In this document: in pieces, positions 16,866 through 25,482 of the stretch
How positions within the stretch are numbered: position 1 is the first letter of the stretch
Layout of the letters: each line of letters begins with the position of its first letter
Source: Treponema sp.
GTDB taxonomy: Bacteria > Spirochaetota > Spirochaetia > Treponematales > Treponemataceae
DNA: 64,000 nt
Reading direction: 5' to 3'
Assembly: GCA_022640795.1 (NCBI GenBank)
Contig: JALCCK010000001.1
Span: 34,587-98,586 of the forward strand
The notes under the pieces: generated by a model
What the model was told of the DNA's origin: nothing
Seen by the model: only the letters and a program-made list of their open reading frames with translations
Databases searched by the model: none
Position numbers and translations under genes: made by a program

Positions 16866-17717
16866 ATGCAGGTAAAGCGGTATATTTTATTTTCCCTTTA
16901 TATACTTCTCTTGCTTTTTTCAGCGCATCCGGAAGAACAGCTGACAATAGATTTCTACGGGATAAAGTCTGATACGGCAGATGCCGGTATCATTGAAATG
17001 ACCCAGAACCTCTATTTTTCTCAACTGAAAGTAATAGATGATATAACAGTTTCCGATTTTAGAAATAAAACACTGCCTGAACAACCTTCATCAGGACATA
17101 TTCTTTTTTTTGCTGAAATCAGAGAAACGGATAAAAAAGACGGAAGCTGGCTATGCACACAGTATGTACGTACTGTGGACAAAACAAAAGATCTGGTAAT
17201 CAGCAAAGAATATTCTTCATATTATAAAATACTGACTGAGGCAAAACAGTCTTTGGATAATCTTGTCGCTAAAATCAGAGCCGGTACTGCTGCTAAAAAA
17301 AACGCTGCAAACGATGATGAACAAGCTGCTTCTCCGCAAGCGCAACAAACAGTTTCGACGCAATCCATAGCAGGAACCTGGCTGGGTGAAAAAAACATAG
17401 ATAAAATTATAATTCTTCGGGGCGGGAGAGGTTTCGTTATTTATAAAAATGGAGCATCAATGAATATTACGGTAAGAATAGCCGATGACGGAATTGTTCA
17501 CATCAAACAGGCGGGAAACTCGAATGCATCGTTTTTTCCTGAACTTCCAAGAAAAACGGCACTTGAAAATGCCAAAAATGCTGCTCCTATAGAATGGCTG
17601 TTTACGCTTGTCGACGCAGTAACACTTTCTGGTCAGAAAAAAACGCTTGTCAGTGCACCTGATACAAAAACTGGTGTGACTGAAGGAACTGTTCCTGTAA
17701 CCTGGCAGAAATTATAA
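16866..17717 (+). CDS. Secreted or envelope protein of unknown function
   Basis: 283 residues with a signal peptide (about 1-22, LFSLYILLLLFSAHPEE). I do not recognise a family. Residues about 25-135 look like one domain, a low-complexity Lys/Ala/Gln stretch follows (about 138-165), and the C-terminal part begins IAGTWLGEKNIDKIIILRGGRGFVIYKNG, which resembles a lipocalin-like or beta-barrel fold opening. It lies 21 bases after smpB with its own ribosome-binding site (AGGGG) and is probably co-transcribed with it. Confidence 0.7.
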   Translation: MQVKRYILFSLYILLLLFSAHPEEQLTIDFYGIKSDTADAGIIEMTQNLYFSQLKVIDDITVSDFRNKTLPEQPSSGHILFFAEIRETDKKDGSWLCTQYVRTVDKTKDLVISKEYSSYYKILTEAKQSLDNLVAKIRAGTAAKKNAANDDEQAASPQAQQTVSTQSIAGTWLGEKNIDKIIILRGGRGFVIYKNGASMNITVRIADDGIVHIKQAGNSNASFFPELPRKTALENAKNAAPIEWLFTLVDAVTLSGQKKTLVSAPDTKTGVTEGTVPVTWQKL

Positions 17718-17724
17718 TTCAAAA

Positions 17725-18294
17725 TCAAACGATCACGCTGCCCTGTCGAAGTACGCAGATGTTACCTTTATCCAGTTTAACAATAGTAGAAGGTTTTGCA
17801 CCCGTTTTATCACCGTCGGCAACAAACATGCTGACTTCTTCTTCAAATTCATTTCTTATGTCAGCAACGGTTTCAAGAATCGAAGACCCGCTTCTATTAA
17901 CGCTTGTTGAATAAATGGGATAGCCACAAGCTGCTATCACTGAACGAATCCACGCATCTCCCGGACAACGGAACGCCGTTGTCGCTCCATACTGATCATG
18001 AACGATAATCGTCAATGCACCCGGCCACTTGTTCAGCAGAGTCTCAGGGATTACATCGCTCGTGTAGTTCCTGATATCATCAGGTGTAGCAATAAGCCGT
18101 ATAAACGGTTTTGTTTCAGATCTCCCTTTTATACGGCGGATAAGTTCATCCGTATGAAATCTGTTTTTTTTGTCCGGTTCTGCAATACCGGAAAATCCAT
18201 AAACAGTATCTGTCGGAATTATAACTATTTTTCCTGCACGAAGCAGATTCGCGACTTTTTCAACCGAATTATTGTCAGATTTGTGGTATATCAT
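17725..18294 (-). CDS. tsaC: Threonylcarbamoyl-AMP synthase (YrdC/Sua5 family)
   Basis: 189 residues with the YrdC fold: AGKIVIIPTDTVYGFSG near residue 19, IKGRSETKPFIRL and the SVNRSGS nucleotide-binding loop. The enzyme makes threonylcarbamoyl-adenylate for the t6A37 modification of tRNAs that read ANN codons. It is the short single-domain form without the Sua5 C-terminal domain. The start overlaps the upstream DivIC-like gene by 20 bases. The 3' end converges on the preceding plus-strand gene with a 7-base gap. Confidence 0.88.
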   Translation of the reverse strand: MIYHKSDNNSVEKVANLLRAGKIVIIPTDTVYGFSGIAEPDKKNRFHTDELIRRIKGRSETKPFIRLIATPDDIRNYTSDVIPETLLNKWPGALTIIVHDQYGATTAFRCPGDAWIRSVIAACGYPIYSTSVNRSGSSILETVADIRNEFEEEVSMFVADGDKTGAKPSTIVKLDKGNICVLRQGSVIV

Positions 18295-18772
18295 AAACTT
18301 TTATTCCCGTTATTTTCTGATATTGTTTTTCTTTTTTTCCAATCAAACCGTGACTGTAATCAATCAGGAAAAAAAGCAAATAGGCAAGCCCGCCGAATAT
18401 GACTCCCAAAGCTTTGCAGAACCATTCCGGAATAAAATGCTGTGACTTCATATACAGTACGGATCCCGCATCATATCTGTTATTCCGATAGGGTTCAAGT
18501 CCCCGGATTTTAACCAGCTTTTCATTCTCTCCGATATAGTCAAGCTTTCTTGCATATGCAGCTATAAGATCTTTATCATTTTTCAGTGCCGTATACTCAA
18601 GGGACAATTCGTCCGTAATTTTTCCAATTTGTGCCGTTCGTGCACTTATCTGCCGTTTCTGTTCACGCAGCTGATTTTCAGCCAGAATACCATTCTGCCC
18701 GCCGAGCAGTGAAACAGTAACATATACGATAGTCCCCAGGCACGCAGCTGCCAGCATTCTATAATGAGTCAT
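18275..18772 (-). CDS. DivIC/FtsB-like membrane coiled-coil protein
   Basis: 165 residues. An N-terminal membrane span (about 7-25) is followed by a coiled coil (about 30-75: ENQLREQKRQISARTAQIGKI, cut here). A DLIAAYARKLDYIGENEKLVKI segment matches the conserved end of septum-formation initiator proteins. Unlike FtsB, a second hydrophobic span lies near residues 120-140. A role in divisome assembly is the best inference. It overlaps tsaC by 20 bases. Confidence 0.6.
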   Translation of the reverse strand: MTHYRMLAAACLGTIVYVTVSLLGGQNGILAENQLREQKRQISARTAQIGKITDELSLEYTALKNDKDLIAAYARKLDYIGENEKLVKIRGLEPYRNNRYDAGSVLYMKSQHFIPEWFCKALGVIFGGLAYLLFFLIDYSHGLIGKKEKQYQKITGIKVYDIPQI

Positions 18773-18970
18773 TGTATGTAGTGTATCGGCTGAAATAACT
18801 GTTTTCTGAAATAAATATTTGTGATATACTATTTACAAGATTCTAACGGCGATAATTTCTGCAGCCTTTCGAAGTGCTTTGTTATTTTACATAATTTTGT
18901 GATGTTTTACCTGATTACTGCCGATAGAAAAATGAGTTCTATATACTATAATAAACACAAGAGGGAATAT
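18773..18970. other. Intergenic region between divergent genes
   Basis: 198 bases. Two TATACT-type -10 candidates point to the plus strand (near 18825 and in the TATACTATAAT stretch near 18940-18950). A TACACT box lies 7 bases before the minus-strand start at 18772 but has a poor -35. An open frame extends upstream from 18971 through this region to a GTG at 18821, but it lacks a ribosome-binding site and the acidic composition of the protein begins only after 18971. Confidence 0.4.
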
Positions 18971-21529
18971 ATGACGGATTCTACCAATAAACCAGAGGAA
19001 TTGGACCGCTACGGTGTGTGGGTAAAAAAACCGCCGCGGGACAAAGAAGCTGATAATAAAACTGCTCTCAATTCCGATGACGATTTTGACATAGCGACAG
19101 ACCTGCCTGATTTTTCCTCGCTTGATTTTGATATCGACGACAACGACCAGCAGATAAAATCAGATGATGCTGAACCTCAGGAAGACACTTTTGATATACC
19201 GTCATTTGATGATATTTCTTTCGACGAAATTACGGAACCGGAAACAAATACAGTTTCGGAAATGGAAGCTGTCGAACCTGAAGAAGATACAGTACCAGAA
19301 ATAGTGGAAACTGAGAACGAGTCTGTTCCTGAAATCGGAACAGTTGAGCCGGATATTGATAATGTTTCTGAAGAAACAGAAACCTCAGAACCGGAAACTG
19401 CCGTACAGGCTTCTCAGGAGGAGCCTGTACCGGGGAGTGCAGATTTTTCCGATATTTCAATCGATGATTTTCTTCCGGACGGATTTTCAGATGAATCTGA
19501 CGAATCAGATGAAAGTGAAGGAAGCTCTGCTGCGGAGGAGACGCCTGAACCCGCTGACGACTCGGAAGATATCGATCTCGAAGAATTCATAACGGCTGAT
19601 CAGAAAGAAGCTGTTCCGGTCGTTGACGAAGCTCTACCGGAAGAGACACCGCTTGACATTGATCTCGATTTTTCCAATACAGAAGCAGATGAAACCGTAC
19701 AGCCGGCGGCAGCAACTGACGATACCGCAGAAGCGGCTCCAAAATTTATTCTTCCTGAAGAAAACACTGCAGAAAAAGTTACTGACCAAGATATGGAATC
19801 TGTTGCGCTCTCAGAATTCGGACTTGACGATTCTGTATCCGATACAGGAGCTGAAGCAGAAGAGTCTGCGTCGGATACGGATGACGAACTTGCGACAATG
19901 TTCGATTCACTGAACGAATCCGACAGCGGGGAAAAAGAATCTGAACCTCTCGAAAAAGACACTGAAACGTCTGCATTTGAAAACAATACGGAAGATGTTG
20001 ACCTTTCGGACTTTGTGGAAGACATCGATGCCGAGGAAGAACTTTCCGAGCACAAACCTGTCGGACCCGAACAGGGGAAAGAACAGATTGATTATCAGAT
20101 GACCGTATCAGCAGATGACGATGGTGATACGGAGGCTGCAAAGTCTGCAGAAGCAGACGGTTCAGACATTCCGGATACTTTTGACGAAGAGTCAGCTTTC
20201 TTAACTTCTGACGAGCCCTCGGCAGAAGTTGCTGCAGATGAATCGATAACTGCGAAAAGCACCGTTCTCCTGAACCAGATAGTCAGCGAGTTATCCTCGC
20301 TGAAAAATGATATACAGGGACTCAAACAGGATCTGGCAGAACTAAAAGATCGGAATTCTTCACCAGAGCCTCAGCCCGAAAAGGAACCGACAGGATTTTT
20401 TTCGGATACAGAAGAAGATGATACGATAGCACTTTCAGGAGATGAAATCGACAATATTCTGAATAATGCTGATTTTACCAATGAAGAGGAGAACGCTGCT
20501 CCGGCGGATTTAAAAACGGCAGCTGATTTCGATGCTGAGGATGGTAAAGAACTGGAAGAAGCGTCTTCTGAAGAAGAACCGGAACTGTCAGAGGCCACTA
20601 TTCAAGAGGAAGCTCCCGTTTTTGAGGAACCGGAATTTGACGAAGAACCTGAAGTCCCGGTTGTCACAGAGGCGACAGTAGAACAGAATACAATACCAGA
20701 ACTGTCAGATGCAGAGAATATCGGACAGGAAGAAGCGTCTTCTGAAGAAGAACCGGAACTGTCAGAGGCCACTATTCAAGAGGAAGCTCCCGTTTTTGAG
20801 GAACCGGAACTTGACGAAGAACCTGAAGTGCCGCCAGAAGAAAAAGAACCGGAGCAACAGCGTGATAAACCGTCAGAACTTGATACTGATAATATGTTCG
20901 GTGATATAGATGAAACAGTTGAAATACCAGAACAGATAGAAGACGATATACAGCCGCCTGCGGATCTCAGCGTCGATTTTGATACAGAATCACTTGAAGA
21001 ACCGGAACTCGACAACATGGATTTTGGATTGAATGATATTACAGAGAACAGTTCGGATGAGGAAATTCCTGATGAAATATCAGTACCGAAAGTTGATGAT
21101 ATACTCGTAGATTCGTCCAGCTCTGACTTGATGGATTCAGGCGATATTGATGATCTGTCACATTTGCCGCCTGCACTTGCTGAAACCGAAGAGAATACTG
21201 CTCCTGAAGATTTTTTTGCAGAAGAATTGAAAGAAGATCCGTCCATGAGTGATTCTCTTACCGAAGAAAAAATAAACTATCTGCACGAAGATGAAAACGC
21301 TGTCAACGATACTGCTGAAACCGTGCAGGAAATAGAAAATGATGAACCGGAAGAGCAGGCAGAAGAAACAGATGAAATCCCCACTGATTTAAAACGCGAT
21401 ATAAAATCAGTGCTGTCATATATGGATCAGCTGCTTGAAAATTTACCGGAAGATAAAATAGCAGAATTTGCAAAATCAGAGCAGTTTACCACATACAAAA
21501 GATTATTTTCAGAACTAGGACTAGCATGA
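18971..21529 (+). CDS. Very acidic repetitive protein
   Basis: 852 residues from the ATG at 18971, which has a clear ribosome-binding site (AGAGGGA). It is dominated by Glu, Asp, Ser, Pro and Thr, with blocks such as DFDIDDND and EEPELDEEPEVP. No signal peptide or membrane span is seen, so it is probably cytoplasmic. The first lines (RYGVWVKKPP) and the C-terminal 60 residues (DLKRDIKSVLSYMDQLLENLPEDKIAEFAKSEQF, cut) are non-repetitive and may be the folded or binding parts; a short coiled-coil segment lies near residues 435-460. A 102-bp direct repeat is present. It starts a run of five closely spaced genes. I do not recognise a function; an extended scaffold is one idea. Confidence 0.8.
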   Translation: MTDSTNKPEELDRYGVWVKKPPRDKEADNKTALNSDDDFDIATDLPDFSSLDFDIDDNDQQIKSDDAEPQEDTFDIPSFDDISFDEITEPETNTVSEMEAVEPEEDTVPEIVETENESVPEIGTVEPDIDNVSEETETSEPETAVQASQEEPVPGSADFSDISIDDFLPDGFSDESDESDESEGSSAAEETPEPADDSEDIDLEEFITADQKEAVPVVDEALPEETPLDIDLDFSNTEADETVQPAAATDDTAEAAPKFILPEENTAEKVTDQDMESVALSEFGLDDSVSDTGAEAEESASDTDDELATMFDSLNESDSGEKESEPLEKDTETSAFENNTEDVDLSDFVEDIDAEEELSEHKPVGPEQGKEQIDYQMTVSADDDGDTEAAKSAEADGSDIPDTFDEESAFLTSDEPSAEVAADESITAKSTVLLNQIVSELSSLKNDIQGLKQDLAELKDRNSSPEPQPEKEPTGFFSDTEEDDTIALSGDEIDNILNNADFTNEEENAAPADLKTAADFDAEDGKELEEASSEEEPELSEATIQEEAPVFEEPEFDEEPEVPVVTEATVEQNTIPELSDAENIGQEEASSEEEPELSEATIQEEAPVFEEPELDEEPEVPPEEKEPEQQRDKPSELDTDNMFGDIDETVEIPEQIEDDIQPPADLSVDFDTESLEEPELDNMDFGLNDITENSSDEEIPDEISVPKVDDILVDSSSSDLMDSGDIDDLSHLPPALAETEENTAPEDFFAEELKEDPSMSDSLTEEKINYLHEDENAVNDTAETVQEIENDEPEEQAEETDEIPTDLKRDIKSVLSYMDQLLENLPEDKIAEFAKSEQFTTYKRLFSELGLA
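20554..20655 (+). repeat. 102-bp direct repeat, copy 1
   Basis: Nearly identical to 20728-20829 (one visible mismatch, T/C in the codon for Phe/Leu). The offset of 174 bases is a multiple of three, so the protein repeat of 34 residues (EEASSEEEPELSEATIQEEA, cut) stays in frame. Confidence 0.9.
20728..20829 (+). repeat. 102-bp direct repeat, copy 2
   Basis: Second copy of the repeat at 20554-20655. Such near-perfect DNA identity inside a low-complexity gene indicates recent duplication and predicts length variation between strains by slippage or recombination. Confidence 0.9.
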
Positions 21530-21530
21530 T

Positions 21531-22445
21531 ATGGGGCTCTTGCAGCAGATCAATGGGAAATATGCCCCAGAAACGGACAAACGCCCGGAAGCAGCAAAGA
21601 ATTCCGGGCTCCTTGAAAAAGCAGAACGTTTTTCTCCGGAACCAGAGAATTTTGTACAGTGGGCAAAAACAAGAGGTTTTAAACACGCAGGACTGCTCAG
21701 ACCACTGCAAAAAAACTATGTACTTTATCAGGCATATGGTATCGATGCGGAGACATACCCGCTGATGATCTGTTCTCCAGATTATCTTGCCGGTACGGTA
21801 CGACAGTTTGGCGTCTGGGTATCTTTTTCATATGCTGAAAATTCTTTGACAAAGGTATATCAGTTATTTTCTGAAAAAACGAGACAGCAGTTGACCGTTG
21901 TCTCGTTTCTGCGTTTAACCGATGCACCTGATTCTCCATATCTGGTGTTGTATGCGTTCGATTTGAAAACAGAACTACCGCCGGCTGATAATTTTATCAG
22001 GACTGAAGGAAGAGTACTCACGCATTTTGCTGATGATACAGATTTTTCCGGAGCTGCGTTATTCAGAGAAACAAACGGTTTTAATATTTCTCCGGCGTAC
22101 TTTCTTGAACTACGTATCCGACCGATCATTGAAACTATTTTTAATGATAAACAGTTTCCGGCAGAAGCCCTTCAGCGACGACTTACGGCGACATTATATC
22201 GGGAAATATATGACACCATTGCTTCTTCATTTTCATTTCCGAATGCAGTATATCCGGGAAAAGACCGGAAAATAAAAATCATACTTTTTTCCACGCAGCA
22301 ACCTGATGCCGAGCTTATGAAAATCCATATAGCAACATCGCTAAAACGACTGCTGGGAGAAAAAGAAGCCTTTTCTATTGTTCTTCATTCAGAAGGAACA
22401 AGCAAAACGATTAGCGGGGTAAAAACCTTTCTTCTAAAGGACTGA
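21531..22445 (+). CDS. Protein of unknown function in the acidic/Maf-like cluster
   Basis: 304 residues, no signal peptide or membrane span. It begins one base after the stop of the acidic protein with AGGA upstream. The N-terminus reads GLLQQINGKYAP; the middle has FVQWAKTRGFKHAGLLRPL and IDAETYPLMICSPDYLAGT. No family is recognised. The ATG is well placed, and the spacing shows it belongs to the same transcription unit as the acidic protein and the two Maf-like proteins. Confidence 0.75.
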   Translation: MGLLQQINGKYAPETDKRPEAAKNSGLLEKAERFSPEPENFVQWAKTRGFKHAGLLRPLQKNYVLYQAYGIDAETYPLMICSPDYLAGTVRQFGVWVSFSYAENSLTKVYQLFSEKTRQQLTVVSFLRLTDAPDSPYLVLYAFDLKTELPPADNFIRTEGRVLTHFADDTDFSGAALFRETNGFNISPAYFLELRIRPIIETIFNDKQFPAEALQRRLTATLYREIYDTIASSFSFPNAVYPGKDRKIKIILFSTQQPDAELMKIHIATSLKRLLGEKEAFSIVLHSEGTSKTISGVKTFLLKD

Positions 22446-22448
22446 CAC

Positions 22449-23939
22449 TTGTCTCTGGTATTCTCAAAAGCAAAAAACGGTATGCCGATCTGTTCCTGTA
22501 ACGGGATATTTCTTCATTCAACATATAATCCGTTACGGGAGGCGGAACGGTTTGTAAATCTGTCCTCCTGCAGTTTCATCCCTTCATCTGTCTGTATTGT
22601 CGAACCGGCACTCTCCTATTGTTTTAAATTTCTCCGCGGAAAATTTCCTTTTTCTCAATTGTCTGTTATCCGCCTGTCACATGATTTTGATGCGTATAAT
22701 GACGGATGGGACCATATCTTTTATTGTTGTTCGTGCGAAGATCTTTCAGAACAATTGTTTGATATGCTGGGTGAAAACGGAATTATGACTACTTTTTTTA
22801 TATCATGGGATTCCTCAGAAAAAGCTTTCCCGGTTTTTTTTTCTCAAGCCTGGACAGAAATAAAGAAAGCAGTTATAAAGAGCCGGACCGTTCTTGAAAC
22901 GAGGACGTATTTTACGGCACGTTGGCTTAAAAATCTCTGTGTTTTCTTTAAGAATATTCGAAAGACCGCTGTAATTAAAACAGGGACCTCCCCTATTCTT
23001 ATAACAGCTTCAGGACCAAGTCTCGCAGATGCAGTACCGTTTATCAAAAAATTCCGCACCTCGTTTTTTCTCATTGCAGTATCATCTTCGCTTGACGTAT
23101 TATTTTATCATCAAATCATACCTGATCTCTGTATTTCAACGGATGGAGGATTCTGGGCAAAAAAACATCTTGAAACGCTGCGGAAGTATACAACACTGTT
23201 GCCGTTAGCGCTGAGCCCTGAGGCTGCATGCAGCCCGCAGCTGCTGTCCGACGTGGCGATTGTTCCGCTTTCATATGGAAGTGAAATCGAAAAGAGCTTC
23301 TTTTCCTCTTTCGGTATTACTGCACATTCTGCCCGACGGAACGGGACCGTCAGTGGAACCGCTGTTGAACTGGCTCTTTCACTGACCTCCGGACCTGTTT
23401 TCTGTTGTGGTCTTGATCTTAGTCCCGGAAAAGGCTATCAGCATACACAGCCGAACCGGCTTGAAATGGAAAATTGTTCCGCTGATAACCGCTTAAAAAC
23501 AAAAGAAACAAGATCCGCTGCATCAGAATTCCTTTCGCCATCGCTGGCAATCTATCGTTCGTGGTTTTCTTCTCGCGGGACGGCGATGACTTCACGACTG
23601 TTCCGTCTTTCTGATAATTTTCCGTTTACTACAAAACTCGGCACCATAAAAGATGTGGACTGGAACTTTTTTCTGGAACACAGCAATCCGAAATGCATCC
23701 CACCTGAAATACTTATTTCTGATATAAAAGAGTATGATGACCGTAACAGGTGTAATAAAATTAAAACAACACTTGATTCTTTAAAGACCGGAAATGTGTG
23801 GTTGGAAAATGCTTTTCCAACTGATTTTATCAGTTATCTGAGAAGCGGAACAACTGAACAGAAAAATATATACAAAGAACGATTGGATAAAAAAAACGCA
23901 GAACTGATAAAAAAACTGGAGGATTTAGTTTGTGTCTGA
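22449..23939 (+). CDS. Maf-like DUF115 protein, first of two
   Basis: 496 residues starting at a TTG with AAAGGA upstream. It has the DUF115/MAF_flag10 layout: an N-terminal domain with KNGMPICSCNGIFLHSTYNPLREAERF, then the core with ITASGPSLADAVPF, LCISTDGGFWAKKHLE and FCCGLDLS. Family members are motility-associated factors that transfer nonulosonic acids or other sugars to flagellin in several bacteria. The flagellar filaments of treponemes are known to carry a glycan, so a flagellin glycosyltransferase is a reasonable inference. It overlaps the next gene by 8 bases. Confidence 0.72.
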   Translation: MSLVFSKAKNGMPICSCNGIFLHSTYNPLREAERFVNLSSCSFIPSSVCIVEPALSYCFKFLRGKFPFSQLSVIRLSHDFDAYNDGWDHIFYCCSCEDLSEQLFDMLGENGIMTTFFISWDSSEKAFPVFFSQAWTEIKKAVIKSRTVLETRTYFTARWLKNLCVFFKNIRKTAVIKTGTSPILITASGPSLADAVPFIKKFRTSFFLIAVSSSLDVLFYHQIIPDLCISTDGGFWAKKHLETLRKYTTLLPLALSPEAACSPQLLSDVAIVPLSYGSEIEKSFFSSFGITAHSARRNGTVSGTAVELALSLTSGPVFCCGLDLSPGKGYQHTQPNRLEMENCSADNRLKTKETRSAASEFLSPSLAIYRSWFSSRGTAMTSRLFRLSDNFPFTTKLGTIKDVDWNFFLEHSNPKCIPPEILISDIKEYDDRNRCNKIKTTLDSLKTGNVWLENAFPTDFISYLRSGTTEQKNIYKERLDKKNAELIKKLEDLVCV

Positions 23940-25482
23940 TCTGTATGCATCAGTTGTAAAAGCAAAAAACGGCAGCCCTGTTCCATTATTTTCAGATGGG
24001 AAAGCTATGCATTCGTTGTATAATCCGGAGCATGAAGCGGTATCATTTGTGCGTACCGTTAATGAGGACAGCCATTTTTTTGTAATAGCCGGAGTCGGGG
24101 GCGGATACCATATACAGGCGGTACGTGAAAAATTTTCTGATATTTTTATTCTCGCTGTTGAAAATACGGAGCGGGACCTTGCGCTTGCTATGACGATTCC
24201 CTGTGTACAACAGCTTGCAGAAAAATCTGCACTAGTATTTACGACAATAGATAATCTGCCTGACTTTCTAAAACAATTCTATATTCCGCAACTTTACGGC
24301 AATCTTCAGTTGCTGATTCAACGAAGCTGGGAGCAGCACAACGCTCCCGGACTGCAGCACATAAAAAAAATCATCCGGAAAACTTGTACGGAACTATCAA
24401 TGGATTATTCCGTACAAGTACACTTCGGATTACTCTGGCAGCGTAATATTATGCTCAACCTGTATGCTGCATCGGTTTATAAAAACGTGCTGCATCGGAT
24501 TCCTCCGCTTCCTACTGAAAAAACCGTTGCCGTTATAGCAGCAGGACCATCCTTTGACGCAACACAAAAAAAAGTGCTGACAAATCGCAAAAACTACTTT
24601 GTCATTGCAACAGATACGGCGGCAAGAATGCTGGTAACAGCAGGAATACTACCTGATGCGGTTGTTTCAATAGACGGTCAGGCTATTTCCGCAAATCATT
24701 TTCATGGTATTCCACTCCGTTCAACACTTTTTATCGCAGATCTGTGTGCCAATCCATCAAGTATCCGTACAATACTGAAAAAAGGAGGCCGCGTTCTATT
24801 CATCCGGACAGGACATCCGTTGTGCACTTACGCCGCAGGAAAATCCTGTACAGACAGCAGTTCCTTTTTTTCAGAACTAACGGCAGGAACCGGAACAGTG
24901 ACGATTTGTGCCTGTGATTTTGCACGTCGCGCCGGTTTTACAAGGCTGGAACTATTCGGAGCTGATTTTGCCTATTCGCATGACAAACCCTACATGAGAG
25001 GTACCTACCTTGATTATTTATATCATTCTTGCGCTACCCGTTTAGAAACTGCAGAAGGTATGTATGATGCGCTCATGTTCAGAACGCCGCTGCAAAAAAA
25101 CAGAGAAGGATGGTACTCGACAGACGTACTTGATTCATATCGGGACGGTCTCGAAAAATGGGCAAAATCAGTCTGTCTCTGTTTTACAAAAAAAGAATCA
25201 ATCTATACAGCCGTCTTCTGCAAAAACAAAAAAAATGAGAAACCTGCTGAAGAAGATTCCAAACTGTTCAGTTTTCCTTTTTTCCTAAAATCGCTGCTCG
25301 CGGATATTCAGCAGCTTACCTTTGTTAAACAACGGACCGCATATAGCCCTGTTGTTTCCACCGTACTACCGTACCTGGCCTATCTTCAGGATAAAGACCG
25401 GAAACGTGGTAAAACACGACCACTTTCCGATTATCTGAATCTTGCATACTCCTATATAGTAGGTTATACTTATTTATCATGA
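23932..25482 (+). CDS. Maf-like DUF115 protein, second of two
   Basis: 516 residues starting at a GTG preceded by GGAGG. It is a paralogue of the gene before it: KAKNGSPVPLFSDGKAMHSLYNPEHEAV aligns with the corresponding N-terminal stretch (shown partly), and the core has VIAAGPSFDATQKK, DAVVSIDGQAIS and LELFGADFAYS. Tandem copies suggest sequential transfer of two sugars or two acceptor proteins. The GGDEF-like gene follows with a 4-base overlap, but also carries its own promoter inside this gene's 3' end. Confidence 0.75.
   Translation: MSDLYASVVKAKNGSPVPLFSDGKAMHSLYNPEHEAVSFVRTVNEDSHFFVIAGVGGGYHIQAVREKFSDIFILAVENTERDLALAMTIPCVQQLAEKSALVFTTIDNLPDFLKQFYIPQLYGNLQLLIQRSWEQHNAPGLQHIKKIIRKTCTELSMDYSVQVHFGLLWQRNIMLNLYAASVYKNVLHRIPPLPTEKTVAVIAAGPSFDATQKKVLTNRKNYFVIATDTAARMLVTAGILPDAVVSIDGQAISANHFHGIPLRSTLFIADLCANPSSIRTILKKGGRVLFIRTGHPLCTYAAGKSCTDSSSFFSELTAGTGTVTICACDFARRAGFTRLELFGADFAYSHDKPYMRGTYLDYLYHSCATRLETAEGMYDALMFRTPLQKNREGWYSTDVLDSYRDGLEKWAKSVCLCFTKKESIYTAVFCKNKKNEKPAEEDSKLFSFPFFLKSLLADIQQLTFVKQRTAYSPVVSTVLPYLAYLQDKDRKRGKTRPLSDYLNLAYSYIVGYTYLS
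25442..25470 (+). promoter_or_regulatory. Internal promoter for the GGDEF-like gene, near-leaderless
   Basis: TTGCAT (25442-25447), 17-base spacer, TATACT (25465-25470), then 8 bases to the ATG at 25479. It lies inside the 3' end of the preceding gene. No Shine-Dalgarno sequence precedes the ATG. Confidence 0.5.

Noticed and set aside
18821..18970. N-terminal extension of the acidic protein to a GTG at 18821
   Set aside because: No ribosome-binding site, non-acidic composition and promoter-like TATACT sequences inside; the ATG at 18971 has AGAGGGA.
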